A model generated the notes under the pieces. The model worked only from the letters and a program-made list of their open reading frames with translations, searched no databases and was not told the origin of the DNA. From positions 806,001 to 870,000 of the forward strand of contig JAHYIO010000001.1 in NCBI GenBank assembly GCA_020543525.1: a stretch of 64,000 bases of DNA. Direction: 5' to 3'. The position numbers and the translations under genes are program-made. This DNA is from Coriolopsis trogii (Eukaryota > Basidiomycota > Agaricomycetes > Polyporales > Polyporaceae). Positions 1-12,300 of the stretch are shown piece after piece (the stretch's first letter is position 1; every line of letters starts with the position of its first letter).

Positions 1-119
1 CTAACAGGTGAGGTGTCTAGGTTCTTAGATCAAAGCTGGTATGCAGTAGGGACCACTAGGTGTGGTGAGGGATGAGATGAGGGAGATTCAATGTGATCAA
101 TCTGACAAGGAAAATATGA

Positions 120-590
120 CTAGAGCAGTTTGACAAGGATAATTTCACACAAGTGATGTGATAAGGGTGATTCAATGGGGATGACTTGGTAATTCAAGGA
201 CAATTCAACAAGGGTGATTTGACAGGGATGATTTAATGGTTCACAGACAAGGATTCAAACAGACAAAAGAGGTCACTGACCGACCGAGCTATGCTTTGTA
301 TGTGCTGCCACAATCATAACTGTAGTCAAACTGAGAAGTAGGGAGAACCACTAGGTTTGACAGTGCAGTGCTTGGATGCTTAGCAGGTTCAACAGTCAAA
401 AAGATGAAGGAATTTAACAAAAGTGCATGGGCTCTATGACAATGTAAGATTCAAAATGCACAAGAGATGATTTGATGAGAACAATTCAATAGTTTGAGGA
501 TGAGGATTTAAAAGGATGAGGGTGTTACTGACAGACTGAGCTATGCTTCATACATGCTGCTGAAATTGCGACTGGTATTGAGAGGTCTTG
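120..590. repeat. Decayed repeats with a tandem-like duplication
   Basis: This stretch is AT-rich with no credible gene. Two similar blocks lie about 250 bp apart: one around 270-340 and one around 522-588. Both carry a variant of 'ctgaccgaccgagctatgct' (second copy 'ctgacagactgagctatgct') followed by related sequence. The 5' part (about 120-245) is built from loose repeats of a 'aagggtgatt' type motif. I read it as an old, diverged duplication in a repeat island. I cannot assign an element family. Confidence 0.45.
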
Positions 591-1797
591 CTGGCTTGGA
601 GATCTGAACTCTAAGGGGGGAACAAAACTTGGATTGGGAAGTTCAAAATACTATTCTAAAAGACTCTGCTACACTTGCACTGTTACACTCCACATTCTGA
701 CTCATCCCTTTGCTGCCAATCATTGCATAATCCTTATGACTGACTGACTCAAACCAATCTCCTTTGAACTACAAGGTCAAGGCCACAACACGCCCTAGTC
801 TATCAATTTGTAGCTGAAGGCTGAACTTGCTTGCCTTATCAAGGCGCATTGGCCATGCAAGATGCCTATGATAAGTAAGATGTTTAGTATCCTTGAGGCC
901 ATTAAACCTGTCTCAAAACTCACCTGCACTAATGAGGTGCCTGCAATTTGATGACGAGTGACCCATTTCAGTACTGAAGCCTTGCTCAGCTAATTGCAAA
1001 ATGTCAGACACTTCTGGTTCAAGCAAACACCACTAGTAATTCCAACTCCGTGAGTGCCTAGGGACTTTCCTAAGATGGAAGGGGGTTTTGAGCCATCAAA
1101 ACATTGCACTATTGAACCTGCCTTTGTCAAGTCATTGTGGCTTCTTATAGAGTCCTTGCTAGTCATGCTGCTTGTGGTCCTGGCTTGCTGCATGCTTATA
1201 GATCCCTGTATGGTGGTCAGAGAGGACTCAATGGATGCACTTGCGACTTTAATGTTGGATCGCCTATGGCATTTTTTCTACTTGGATTTTCACCCAAAGA
1301 CATTGTGCAGCTGTGAATTTAGGCCTTGGTATAAAGCCAATTTGTATGTGCCCCAAGTAGTCTTTGAGTACTCGCCATCAATAATGTCAGAGGCAAAGGA
1401 AGGAAGGTTTCTAGTTTCGAAAGCAGGGGGTCACTATTACAACTGATCGTCAAGGCAGGCGCGGGAGACAGACGAGATGAGCAGGGGCACGAGAGAGACA
1501 AGACCTTGAGCAGCAAGGCAGAGTGAGGGCTCGACAAACAGGCTGGGGACAAGTATATTGAGCGAAGTATCTATGGAGCGAAATACAGAGAGGCTCACCT
1601 GGGGACAAGAGGTTGAAACTGGTATCCCCAGGTAGTGCGCGTGGTCTTATATACTATGGAGAACAATAGCGCTCGGTGTAGGAGCAGAGAACAAAAGAAA
1701 GTCCGAATAAGGCAATTATGGGTACTAGCGATTGGGAAAGGAAATGATAGAGTCCAGGAGGCCTGTGGTCATAACAGTCACTTTGTTTCAAGATGAT
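591..1797. other. AT-rich gene-free stretch with short local duplications
   Basis: No open frame here resembles a protein. Near 1541-1620 there is a local direct repeat ('ggctggggacaag' at 1541 and 'cacctggggacaag' near 1596). A 9-bp inverted repeat, ACCTGGGGA (1597-1605) and TCCCCAGGT (1625-1633), could form a hairpin. The 1440-1720 segment is more GC-rich than its surroundings and may be a relic of an inserted element, but its ends are not visible. Confidence 0.35.
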
Positions 1798-2058
1798 GGC
1801 AAATCATTTGAAAATGATAGCAGACTGTTCAAAGGTAACAATGAACTATTCAAACACAATGCTGAACCATTCAGAGACAACAACAGACTATCCAAAGATA
1901 ATGCCAAACTGTTTAAAAAGGACAAAGAACTGTTTGAAGATGACAACTGATCATTCTAAGATATTGGCAGATCATTCAAAGACAATAACAAACCATTCAA
2001 AAACAACAACAAACTGTTTAAAAGTGATGTCAAATCTTTCAAAGGCAGTGATAAACCT
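1798..2058 (+). repeat. Degenerate 21-bp minisatellite
   Basis: About twelve imperfect units of 21 bp follow each other, with a consensus close to 'caaagacaacaacaaactatt'. One frame reads as seven-residue units of the type R-L-F-K-x-N-N, so two overlapping frames stay open across part of the array. Stop codons break the frame at about 1950 and 2062, and no start or splice context is convincing. I read it as noncoding tandem repeat DNA whose 3n period preserves an open frame by chance. Confidence 0.65.
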
Positions 2059-2778
2059 TTAGTGAAGGGGACAAAGGTGAGAAGCTGAATGTCATGGTGT
2101 GAGCTTGTTCAGACCCCTGTATGTTGAATGTGATCTTTGACCTGCAAGGCTTTGGAAGGAGCTAACTTGATGACCTCTGGTGTTTGAGCGAAGGCTTCTC
2201 AAATTGGCTGTGTCGCTTTAATATGGTTTGGAATGGTGTTATATACACTCAGGAGCCCTGGAGGCTTATTATTGTTCTAGTCACTCTGCAACAAAAGCTA
2301 CTCCTTGAGATACTAGTAGGGCTGGTAAAGAAGTGAGTTATTCACTTACTGGTTGGCTAGGTGGTCATCATGCAGTGCCACATAGATGGTAGTGAAGATA
2401 TGTTCTACACTAGCTTTGCTAATATGTTTGCTAGATGGTTGCAAATGAGCTTTTTGTTTCACCTAGTTGACTTGTTTAGCAGCACAGCTCCTGTGTTAAT
2501 AAATATCTCATAGTTGCTAGAGTGAATTAAGTTTGATACATTACCAGCACTTTAACTAGATTCATGACCTGTGGTCAAGCAAGAAAGATAAGAGGCTGAA
2601 TTTCAGATTTTCAGGTAGCATCTAACAGAGAATAATAAATGCTAGGGACAAGAGGTTACAAGTGCACATATGAACACACAAACAGTAGTGAGTATATAAA
2701 TGAAAGAATAATTGAATTGATTAATTGATAATATCCATAGTATAATAACACACCTAACTAAGAGGGTAATATGCAGAT

Positions 2779-3009
2779 TGTCGGAATTTGTGCCTCCAAG
2801 CGTCTGACGTCAGCCCAGATTGGGCAGGCATCGGCATGATGTAGGTGGTGGGCGTCAGGCTCAAGACGTAGGTAGTAACTTCTAGTATAGATTCCTTATG
2901 TAGTACTTCAGAAAATATATAAATATATTGGGAGACGAGCAGAGCTTGTCGTCCTTGTTGTACCCTAAGAATCGTACAAACTAATACAGGTGCTTCAAGC
3001 TATATAACA
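2779..3009. mobile_element. Possible LTR remnant
   Basis: The segment begins TGTCGGAATTTG and ends either ...CTAATACA (2998) or ...TATATAACA (3009). It contains a TATA-like 'atatataaatatat' near 2917 followed by a GC-richer stretch ending in a GTACAAACTAATACA-like tail, a layout typical of fungal retrotransposon LTRs. I find no matching target-site duplication at either possible end. It may be a solo LTR whose flanks have changed, or chance. The polarity looks like the plus strand. Confidence 0.4.
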
Positions 3010-3600
3010 TTATAGTCTCTCAGATTATTTGGTGATTGAAGAAAAACAAAAACATGAATAAAAGTGCAGATAATCAGTAACATTTGAGTAACAAGTAAAA
3101 GTGTGATGATAATATTAGGCAATATTTGAGATATAGTGGAGCTTACTAGAGACTGTGCTTCTCAATCCAAAACTAAATTATAAAGTCTTATTTTGTAATG
3201 TTAACTATATCATTCTTCTAAAATTTGTACCCAGACTAACAGTCATATAAAACAATATACTCTGCACTCCAAACTTTAATATACCTAGATCTCACAACTT
3301 GGTCAACCAAGCCTCTAAGAGTAAACTAATGATTGTACAAGTAGCAAGGCTGTATTATATTCTCAAATAATATTATTGTATTACTGAGTCTGGCAATAAG
3401 TTAACATTGTAGTTGGTAGTTGAAATGTATTTAGAAAGTTGAACTAAACTGTGCTATTGTATCAGCACTTCTCAATATATATATATATCAGTTTAGAGAG
3501 TAATATGACATGGCAACATTGTTATCTCATTTTGACAGCTCTCTCAATGCTATTTGTAGGGTAATAAATATATTGATAGTGTGATCAATATGTTGATAGT
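3010..3600. other. AT-rich intergenic, no gene seen
   Basis: Very AT-rich sequence with simple AT runs (for example the 'atatatatatat' near 3475). I see no gene or element in it. Confidence 0.5.
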
Positions 3601-4232
3601 TGTTAAGACTGTGCCAACTCCAAAGTCCGAAGGCCGGGGATTGGCGGAGATGCGACCGGGAACACGAGGGTCTGACGGTGTTCGGAGTTCGGCGGGGTGA
3701 GCACTTTGGCAAAGCTATTGGCAACGCCCTGAGTATACGCCAGTGTCCTCGACTTGTGAGAGGAGGCAGAAATGCAGAGACCAAGAGGAGCAGAAGTACA
3801 AAGTCAGACAACAAGAGGATGAGGTAGAAGGATGATGAGCAATGTTCTAAGTGATGACTGGAGTTCGGAGTCCAGAGGTCGGGGTCAGAGATCAGACATG
3901 GACTTAGAGAAGAACACGTAGAATTCAGAGGATAATGAAATATCCAAACTGAGGTACAAGTCTACTGCTACCGAACCTTATATAGTCGGAACTCCGGCCA
4001 AGGTCTTGGCATAATCGGCATAAGTAGACTGGGGGTCCGATCGGGAATCGGAGTAGATCAAAGTCCATTGTTTGTAACCTGATCAGACTGATCGGAGTTT
4101 AGTAACAATCATAAATGCGATGGGACCTATCAAAAAGAGATGGGACTAAGATATTAGACATAAAAGGTTAGCGCGGTTGGATATCGGGGTTTAGGGTTCG
4201 GGGTTCGGGTCTGATCGGCACGGGACCTAACA
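3601..4232. mobile_element. Solo LTR with 5-bp target-site duplication
   Basis: A 632-bp element starts TGTTAAGACTGTGCC and ends CGGCACGGGACCTAACA. The ends are inverted (TGTTA/TAACA, with GTGCC/GGCAC further in), as expected for an LTR. It is flanked by a perfect 5-bp direct repeat ATAGT at 3596-3600 and 4233-4237. The inside is GC-rich against AT-rich flanks, has no long ORF, and carries a TATA-like 'ttatatag' near 3979. Together this is what remains after recombination between the two LTRs of an integrated retrotransposon. Superfamily (Gypsy or Copia) cannot be told from an LTR alone. Confidence 0.85.
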
Positions 4233-4237
4233 ATAGT

Positions 4238-4863
4238 ATGATAAACACATTAACCCATAAACATTATTATACAAAATATGAGAGATCATAGTATAATCTT
4301 ATCATGGAGGTTATAATGAGTTGTCTTATAACATCTCTAAGAATAGGATAACCAGATTGTTAGTTGAATATCTTAGCTAGTTGTGGGTTAACTTAGCAAG
4401 GTGCACAAAATTGTCTAAATATTGCTCATAAATGCTGCCACGATACAACTGAATAATCTCCAGGCTTGATTCTTGTTTACCACTATATTATGGATTAGGA
4501 AAAAAGCTGATAACTAAAGAAACTTGGTTTGTGAGTTCTTCTGCCTTTGTTAGATATTGATTAATATATAGTATTATTGAAATATAAATTGGCAGCCTTA
4601 ATATGCACTAGACTCTCAATTTGACCAATATGACTGTTCAAAACTATGACATCTCTCATAAATATAATCAAAGGCAAACCTCAAACAAGTATGTACTTGA
4701 TTTTTTGAAGTTCTTGCCACTTCACAATAATAGTCAATTGAATATCCACATTGTCATGGACTATTCACAGCCCACTAACATTAACCAACAACAACTAATT
4801 GTACAAGAGCTTGACATTACCAAGAAAACTTCCTACTATGTCTAAGACTAGGTGCATGTTGGG
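4238..4863. other. AT-rich intergenic, no gene seen
   Basis: AT-rich sequence downstream of the glycosyltransferase gene. A 74-codon open frame at 4621-4845 has an Asn/Gln/Ile-rich composition typical of random AT-rich DNA. Nothing else is recognisable. Confidence 0.5.
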
Positions 4864-6146
4864 TCAGCTTTGGAAGAAACCATGCTCTAAACTCTCTTTC
4901 CACCCACTCCCTAAGCCATTCTCACCACCATCAATATCACTGCTCCACAGCTTGTGTTGCACTACAATACTCGGCACCACTGAGAAAGCCTTCAGGCGCC
5001 GGCTCTGTACTAACCATGCAAATGCTTGATCAAGAGCTCGAGAGTACGCGAAGGGTGGATGAAGAAGATGGAGAAGCAAGCGACGGGCACCCGCACGACT
5101 GAGCGCATAGGCATGTGTACACTTAGGAGAGGAAGACGGATGGAGCGCCATGTGCGGATATACACCCGAAGTCCTCGACTTGTGTGTATTGCGGAGTGCT
5201 GGATGACGTGACTCGTCTGACCAACAATGGCCTAACAGGCGGGTTCAAGTTAGGATGGTTGGAGATGGGCTCGGTAAGAGGCCAAAGACTTACCTAGAAA
5301 CATAATATCCCAATCATGGGGTAAGACTTCCCAGAGCTCTGCGAGCCTAACCTGAATGTCTCGTTCCATGTCTATGTCGTCCTCCAGGATCAAAGCCGCT
5401 CCACGTGCACGGTCTAGGCTGACGAGAGGTTCTCCGAATGCAGCAACGCGGATGATTGCATCAATATGGGAATACCAGCAGGCGAGTTTGGGGCGAATGA
5501 GGAGCATGTGCGATGGTAAGGACGGCTTGTATCTGACGCCATGTGTACGGTCTTGTACGGCGCAAGTCAGCGGAGAGTGTGTGCGAGATCCATGCGCGAA
5601 ATGAGAAGTAGCCGAGGCAGAACTATCGCCTGTAGATGGTAGATTGGCGGAGAAGTCTCTGTGTACCGGGCGGCCGCAGGTACGGGCCCAGTGACTGGCA
5701 TTGTGAAGATCGAACGAGGAAGAGCGCACAATAGTTTCTATGTCGTCATCAAGCGGCCACTGAAATCGGCGGAGTTGATTGCTTTTGCGGTTGGATCGGA
5801 TGCAGTTCTCGATGTCTTCTACGACTGGGTCATCGAAGGAGATGCCATCGACGTAAGTCCAGTCGATCCCGAATGCGGTACGCAGTTGCTCCATTGTGGT
5901 GCGTCGATCCATGCGTGTAGGTCGTGAGACAACGAAGACACGAGAGAACATGCCAAAAGTAGAGCTTGGTTCGAGTTGAGTGGGCTGGAGACCAGACACA
6001 TCTTGTGATTTGGAGTGGTGAAATTGCGACGAGGGAGAAGAGCGCAAGCGTGTTGAAGGCGGGTCGCTGAGGTAGCTGCAGAGATAGAATAGAACAATGA
6101 AGGCAGTGGCAGACAGCAGGATATTGATGCGCCTCCGCGAGAACAT
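4864..6146 (-). CDS. Glycosyltransferase family 25 protein, type II membrane
   Basis: Two exons (6146..5294 and 5231..4864, joined across a 62-nt intron at 5293..5232 with a CTAAC branch) give 406 residues in frame. The N-terminus has a short basic stretch then a hydrophobic signal anchor (about residues 7-27), so the catalytic domain should face the Golgi or ER lumen. GT25 hallmarks are visible: the acidic motif LILEDDIDME, then DWDIMFLGHCWSDE spanning the splice junction, then a C-terminal block containing CTHAYALSRAGARRLL. Family members transfer sugars (often galactose) to glycans. The acceptor in this fungus is unknown. The intron-split glycine codon supports the join. It is divergent from UTP18, with 242 bp between the start codons. 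Confidence 0.88.
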
Positions 6147-6388
6147 GGTCGTCAGGGGAGAGAGCGCGAAGGCCGTAGGACGATGGGGCAGACTGGCGAG
6201 GGGGAGAGTGCAGAGTGTGAGTGGCCGCGGCGAAGGGCAACACCGTCGAACTCGGAGGGAGCCGAACCAACACCCCCGGTCCGAACATTCCGGCCCTTAG
6301 CATGGAAGTTTGAGACGCCCAAGAACAGCACCTTGGCCTCATCCTCCGTCTCCCATTCTGCCACCGCTCAACTCTCCTGTCTATAGCC

Positions 6389-8122
6389 ATGGGCAAGCAC
6401 GCGCGCAAGAAGCAAAAGGTCTCTCAGTCCGATGAGATTGAACCTCTAGGCGCTGCTCTCGACCTCGCGCACGAGTCGGCAAAGGACGATGAGGAACTCC
6501 GCCTCGAGAGCTTTCTCTTTGGCTCTGCCGACGATATCCCCGTAGACAGCGTCGAACAGCCTTTGACGGTGACAGAGGATGTTTTCATAGATGATGGCCA
6601 GTGGGCCGAACCCGTCTCCAGCACGAAACCCTCCGCTTGGACCGATTCCGACGACACGAACCTCCAAGTGTCTCTTGCTACCGACAAGCGACGACGCAAA
6701 CTCCGTGATGCCTTAGCCGACGACACGGTAGACGGTGGAGACTACGAGCGTCGCCTCCGAAGGCAATTCCAAACGATCAACCCCACCCCGGATTGGGCCA
6801 CCAATGCTCGGAAACGACTACATGATGTTGCCGCAGGCAAGCGTCGGAGACCTTCTGTCGATTCGGAACCGGAGGAGGACATGGAGGATATTACCGTTGG
6901 TCTCGACACGCTCCTAAGAGGCACAGAATCGGTCCTTGCGCGACGACACACCAAAGCTCTTGCTCCAGGAACGCTTTCTATCGAGCGACTACGCGACGCC
7001 AACCTATCAGCAAAGGCTGAAGGTGAGATCAAAACAGTCCAATTCCACCCTTCACCTCGAATACCCGTTCTCCTCACCGCAAGCTCCGATCGACGATTGA
7101 GGCTTTACAACGTTCGTCGTTCGACTCTATCCGCCTTCATGAAGTTTGACACCACGCATGCAGGTTGACGGTCACACAAATCCACATCTACAAACCCTCC
7201 ACGTTCCATCCCTCCCGATCACCCATGCTGCATTCCATCCTAGCGGCACATCTGTCCTCCTCACTGGTCCGCGCCCGTTCTATTACACCTGTGACCTTCA
7301 AACGGGAACAGCACAACGTTCTCCGCGAGGTCTTTGGGGAACCACGTTCACGAGCACCGACAGTGCTCGGGATGGGAGCATGGAGACATGTCAATTCGAC
7401 CCGACAGGCTCTGTTCTCGCCGTCGCCAGTCGCCGAGGGTACGTCCATCTTGTCGACTGGCGTGCAGGCGGCGGTCAGGTTGCCGGAAGTATCAAAATGA
7501 ACACAGGAGTCAAGTCTCTCTGGTGGTCAGGGGATGAGCTTCTCACGCTTGGAGATGATTCAGAAGTGTACGTTTGGGATGTCGGCCAAAGGCGGTGTGT
7601 CCGTCGATGGAAAGACAATGGTGGATACGGCAGTCAACTTTTGGGAGGCGACCGTTCAGGAAAATATCTAGCTATCGGGTACGTGGATGTCTGGTCCCAC
7701 GAGCGCACGAACTTACGTTTGAACAGCTCCAAGATTGGCTTCGTGAACGTGTACGGGACAGATGCTGTATCCGGCAGCGTTGAACGGCCAAAACTTTTGA
7801 AGTCCCTAGGTAATCTCACCACCTCGATCACCTCGATGAACTTCAACCATGACTCGCAATTGCTTGCCATTGCGAGCAACGTGAAGAAGGATCAGATGCG
7901 CATAGTGCGTTCTCCCCCGTAGTCAGTCGTCTCTACGCATCCTGACGTATGTGCCAGATCCACCTCCCTTCTCTTACCGCCTACTCCAATTGGCCCACAT
8001 CGAGCACTCCTCTGGGCCATGTGACGAGTGTTGATTTCTCCGCCGGAAGCGAGTACGTAGCGGCAGGGAACAACAGAGGACGGGTGTTGTTGTACCATCT
8101 ACGGGACTTCAGTGCCTCGTGA
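6389..8122 (+). CDS. UTP18: U3 snoRNP / SSU processome WD40 protein Utp18
   Basis: Four exons (6389..7111, 7164..7678, 7727..7904, 7958..8122) join in frame to 526 residues. The start MGKHARKKQK is a basic nucleolar-type N-terminus, followed by an acidic linker (about 25-160) and WD40 repeats in the C-terminal two thirds (for example LLTASSDRRLRLYN, GHTNPHLQTLHVPSLPI, GKYLAIGSKIGFVNVYG, DFSAGSEYVAAGNNRGRVL). This order matches Utp18, a component of the small-subunit processome that acts in nucleolar 18S rRNA processing. The introns are 48-53 nt. It is convergent with the Trs33 gene: only 53 bp separate the stop codons, so the 3' UTRs probably overlap. Confidence 0.92.
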
Positions 8123-8175
8123 TTCATGAATCCATTGGCGAGTGCTCGTAGCGCGTTTGACGACCTCGGATGGGC

Positions 8176-9114
8176 TTATGATCCCTTGGGCAACTTCACT
8201 TGGAAAGTACCTATGACAACTGGTAAGGCATGACTTCCTGTAGAAGATGCGACGACTTACACTGGGGAAGCGATGTGACCTCGGGTACGACTGTCCCTTG
8301 GAATCCTAACCTCGAGAGAGCGCCACGAATGATACCCGCGGGCATCGCGACATACTGACATCACTTCGTAAATGACGGCAGGCAGTGATTTATTCACGAG
8401 CGTACCACTCTGGCCTTCTTGAGCGATTCAGCTCGACCCTCCCATCCCGATATCCGTACGAGTGGCTTGAACGCGTTGTCTTGGAGAACATACACGCCCT
8501 GGGAAGGATATAAGGAGAAGACGTACAGTGATCACGGTGGGCGACGCACTCGGTGGTTCGTTCTGAGATTGTCGACTTGCTTCTCCCAACAAGCGTTCCA
8601 GAGGTCTTTGCAAATGAATTTGATGGCGTCAAGGGTATCAGAGAAGAGGCCACGCTCGTGGCAGAGGCTTAACCTTTGGTCAACGGTTGTTGTAGAGTAT
8701 ATGCAGCACTATGTACACATACCGCTCCGCCATATTTGCTCCTACATGCATTCCTATGGCTTCGAGGCGGGCTCGTAATTCTTCCTCCTCGTCCTTCCCA
8801 TCTTTGGCGAGTGAGCCCGAGCCATCACTGCCAATTGAATCCCTAAGTTGACTTTTCTTGAGGGCCGGAGGGACGGCGGCGGGTGTGGGCATGAGGCCGG
8901 CGTCGATCATCTCCTGCTCGACCTTCTTTGCGCGAACGGTAGCGACTGCAGAGGATGCGCGGAGCGTGTTGACCATCTCAATGATGAAGTAGTCCATTGC
9001 GGCACCATCGACATAGCGGGGCGAGGGATCAGCGACTGCAGCGAGGGAGGGGACAGCTGAGCTGGTTGAACTGGGGCGGTTGGCTGCATTCTGGAACGAG
9101 CTGCGTGAGGACAT
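8176..9114 (-). CDS. TRS33: TRAPP complex subunit Trs33 / TRAPPC6
   Basis: Five exons (9114..8723, 8673..8550, 8498..8406, 8354..8261, 8210..8176) give 245 residues. After a Ser-rich N-terminus comes the TRAPP/Bet3-like fold: YVDGAAMDYFIIEMVNTL, an acidic insertion, ARLEAIGMHVGANMAERL, DTLDAIKFICKDLWNACW, TNHRGVYVLQDNAFKPL and the C-terminal LPKGS. These are the conserved blocks of Trs33/TRAPPC6, a core subunit of the TRAPP complexes that act as Rab GEFs in ER-Golgi traffic. The low-complexity insertion between helices (about residues 65-110) makes it longer than yeast or animal homologues. It is divergent from UBR1 with about 190 bp between starts, so the two share a promoter region. Confidence 0.92.
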
Positions 9115-9304
9115 GGTCGTGTTGATGTGCGAGGATGCCGTAGCCGATGAGCGTCGTCGGGGTCGATGAGAGGATGACGCGCGACGCGAGTCGCGTCCTG
9201 CTCGGGCAGTGGCTGTAGCTCTCGTCTCACTCAGCCACTCTGGCCGTTCGTTTCCTTCTTCTTTCTCCTCGTCCCCTCTCGTCCGTCGGTCGTCGTTTGC
9301 AACG

Positions 9305-12300
9305 ATGAGCAGCCTCTCTTCTTTCTTCCCCTCTCGTTTCCTTTCGTCCATGCAATCCAATTCTCGAGATCGGCAGACGGATCCTCTCTCTCGCCTCCGC
9401 TTTGCGCTTGAGACCATGCCTGGGTCCCGCAAGTACAACTTCACAGCGGCCACTCGCGCAGAGATTCTTGCCGAGCTCTATGACGCTTTCTGGGGCTCAT
9501 ACGCTCATCTCTTTCTGCCAAACCACAATTCCAGCCTCCCCCTCCATGCCACACTCAGCGAAGTCCAGGCAAGCGTAGGGCTCCTCAAGGAACCACAGAT
9601 TGTACCTGGTAGACCATGTGGCCACATATTCAAGAAGGGAGAAAGTTGCTTTCGATGCAAGTCAGTCCTATTCCTCACTTGACTTCAAGTGCTTGAAGTA
9701 ATTGATCCTCCTCACAAACCAGGGATTGCGCGCTCGATGATAGCTGCGTCCTCTGCTCGCGCTGTTTCGAGGCCACCGATCATACGGACCACAATGTTAG
9801 CTTCTTCATCGCCCAACAATCCGGAGGCTGCTGCGATTGCGGAGACGTCGAGGCTTGGCGTCAGTCTATCAACTGTCCGTACCATCCTTACGCCCTAGAA
9901 ACCGCCCAACATATCGCCGCCTTTGAAGCGAAAACAATCCTCAACTCCTCCAAGTCACAATCTAGAGCTCTCACTGGCCAGGACATTCCATCCATTAAGA
10001 ACTATCCATACAGAACCACCGTTCCACCCGATCTCCGGGAGAGTATTGCCCGGACCATAGGTTACGCCCTCGATTTCATTCTGGACACCTTGGACTCCTC
10101 CCCTGACGAAACCGTCGTTCCTGTCAGCGAAACGGACCTCCGCTCGCAGCCGTCGGGCGACCCGCTGATGCACGACCTGTTCGCTGTTGTTATATGGAAT
10201 GACGACAAGCATTCCTTTGACGAGGTCATCGAGCTGTTACATGAGATCACCAGTCGACCACGCGAGGACATAGCCCAACTCGTGGACCGCATAGACGATC
10301 AAGGCCGCGATATCATCGAAATGTCCACCAGTCCCACTCGCCTACTCGAGATTGCTCAGTCCATCGCCCAGGTTGACTTGGGTGTCACCGTACGCCGAGC
10401 GTTCGACACCTTTCGCGAACAAGTATCTGCCGTCATCATCGAGTGGTTGTTGGATCTCACCCGGAGTAGGCTTGGGGTAGATGCTCTCGTTCTCCGAGAG
10501 ATCCTTGCCGGCGAACTCCTTTCTCCGCGGAGGAATTCCTCCATGGTCGCAAACGTCGATCCCAGTCGGGTAATCTCAGACCTTCCAGATCCTACTAGGC
10601 TTGATTGGCTTTTCCTCTATCATGCTCGTCTGTGGAAGAAACCGCGCTTGAATTTGAAGGAGATCTACGCGTCGCTGCTTACATTGAGTCATGAACACAA
10701 GCTAGCAATAGGTGCGTCACCTCCCCTTATCAAGTAGCTTTTCCAACCTACTCCATCAGCGTCCCATTTCGCGAGCGTGTATCATCGTATCATCGATGCA
10801 TACCTGCTCACCGACCGCGAAGCGGAAACTTCGATCAAGTACTTCGCCTTGCAATTGTTTACCGTCCCATCAGTCGCCCTTTATATTGTCCGCAACCACA
10901 ACATCGTCGCGCGACTGCTCGCCATCATCACCGCGTTCTTCACCAACCAGATACAGGACAAGCGCATCATCTATCCCCCCAACCCAGACGCGGAGATTGA
11001 TGTGGACACCTTCCCGTTCAAGTCGAAGCGATTCATGCCTGTCTTCAGCGACCTGCGTTATCTTTGTCACAACGAACCAGTGCAACAGCTCATTGCCCAC
11101 AATCGCGAATATATCGGCCAGTTCGCGAAGACGTGCCAGATCTTCATGTGCATCAACCCCAACAAGCGGGCCGCATCCAGCCACGTTGAGTATGAGACTG
11201 ACGCGTGGATAAGCGTCTTCAACGTCACGCTATCTCTTTCACGAGTCATCAAGGTGTATGGGGAGGCATTCTCGAAGGCCACGGTCAAGGAGCTGGCGGG
11301 TGCGATCGACACCGTAATTCATCATATCCTCATGTGCATCACTGGGGTGGATGAACGTCGTGACATGGCCCGTTTCCCTCAGGTCGAATTCCACGAAGTG
11401 GTGTACGGGGAGGCGACGTACAAGATCATCAACTTCGATGTTATGGACGGCTCTATTAGTTTCCATCATTCTTTGCAGTGGTTACTGGCAGAGCTGTTCA
11501 AGCACGTCGATATTCTGGATGAGGCCGCGTTGAGGGAAGTCGGGCTCCGGAGCCTGAAAGAACTTTGTTTCAGTAAAGCGAGCGAAGAGGCGCTACTCAC
11601 AATTATCGACTATCCTTTACGAGGTGCGTGCGGTCCTCCATCCCATTCTAACGGCCGCCGACGCTGACATTCTCCGCAGTCCTCGCCATGATTGCCCAAA
11701 TTCGTACAGGCCTTTGGGTCAGGAACGGCTTCGCCATCCGTGGTCAGCTTCTGCACTACCGGGATTTTATGCTGAGAGAGCTCTGCTACGATCAAGACCT
11801 GTTTATTCTTCAGACTGCTCTGGTCATGCTCGATCCCGACACCATCATTGTCAGCATGCTCGACCGATTCCAACTCCTGGGTTACTTCTCTGGCGCCACT
11901 CTTCACGCTACTTACGACATGTCCCACCTCGCTGGCATGGTTGAGGAGTTCCTCTATGTTCTCGTCACTATCCTGACAGAGAGTGCGAGCGCCACCAAAA
12001 TGCCTCTAGCAGTTGCGGTTCGTAGAGAGATCGTCCATGCGTTGGCCGTAGGACCCTGTACGTTCACCGACCTTGTAAAGCGCGTCGCCGAGCGGATGGT
12101 CGACGACGTATGCTTCGAGCGAGTTCTGAAGGACGTTGCGAACTTCAAGCCTCCGGAATCGACCGCGGATTTCGGGACGTACGAGTTGAAAGATGAGGCG
12201 TATGACGAGGTCAATCCCTTCTTCTACCACTACACTAGGAACAAGCGAGAAGAGGTGGAGATTGTCTTGCGCAACCGGCTGAAGAAGAAGACGGGCATCC

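Noticed and set aside
1793..2062. Real gene for a heptad-repeat protein
   Set aside because: The open frame results from a 21-bp tandem repeat in AT-rich DNA. It has stops in each frame and no supporting exons.
4185..4232. Sequence like a tRNA B-box (ggttcggggttcgggtc)
   Set aside because: No A-box or cloverleaf can be built, and the bases belong to the end of the solo LTR.
10712..11212. 166-codon plus-strand frame inside UBR1
   Set aside because: It is Ser-rich and out of frame with the clearly conserved UBR1 reading.
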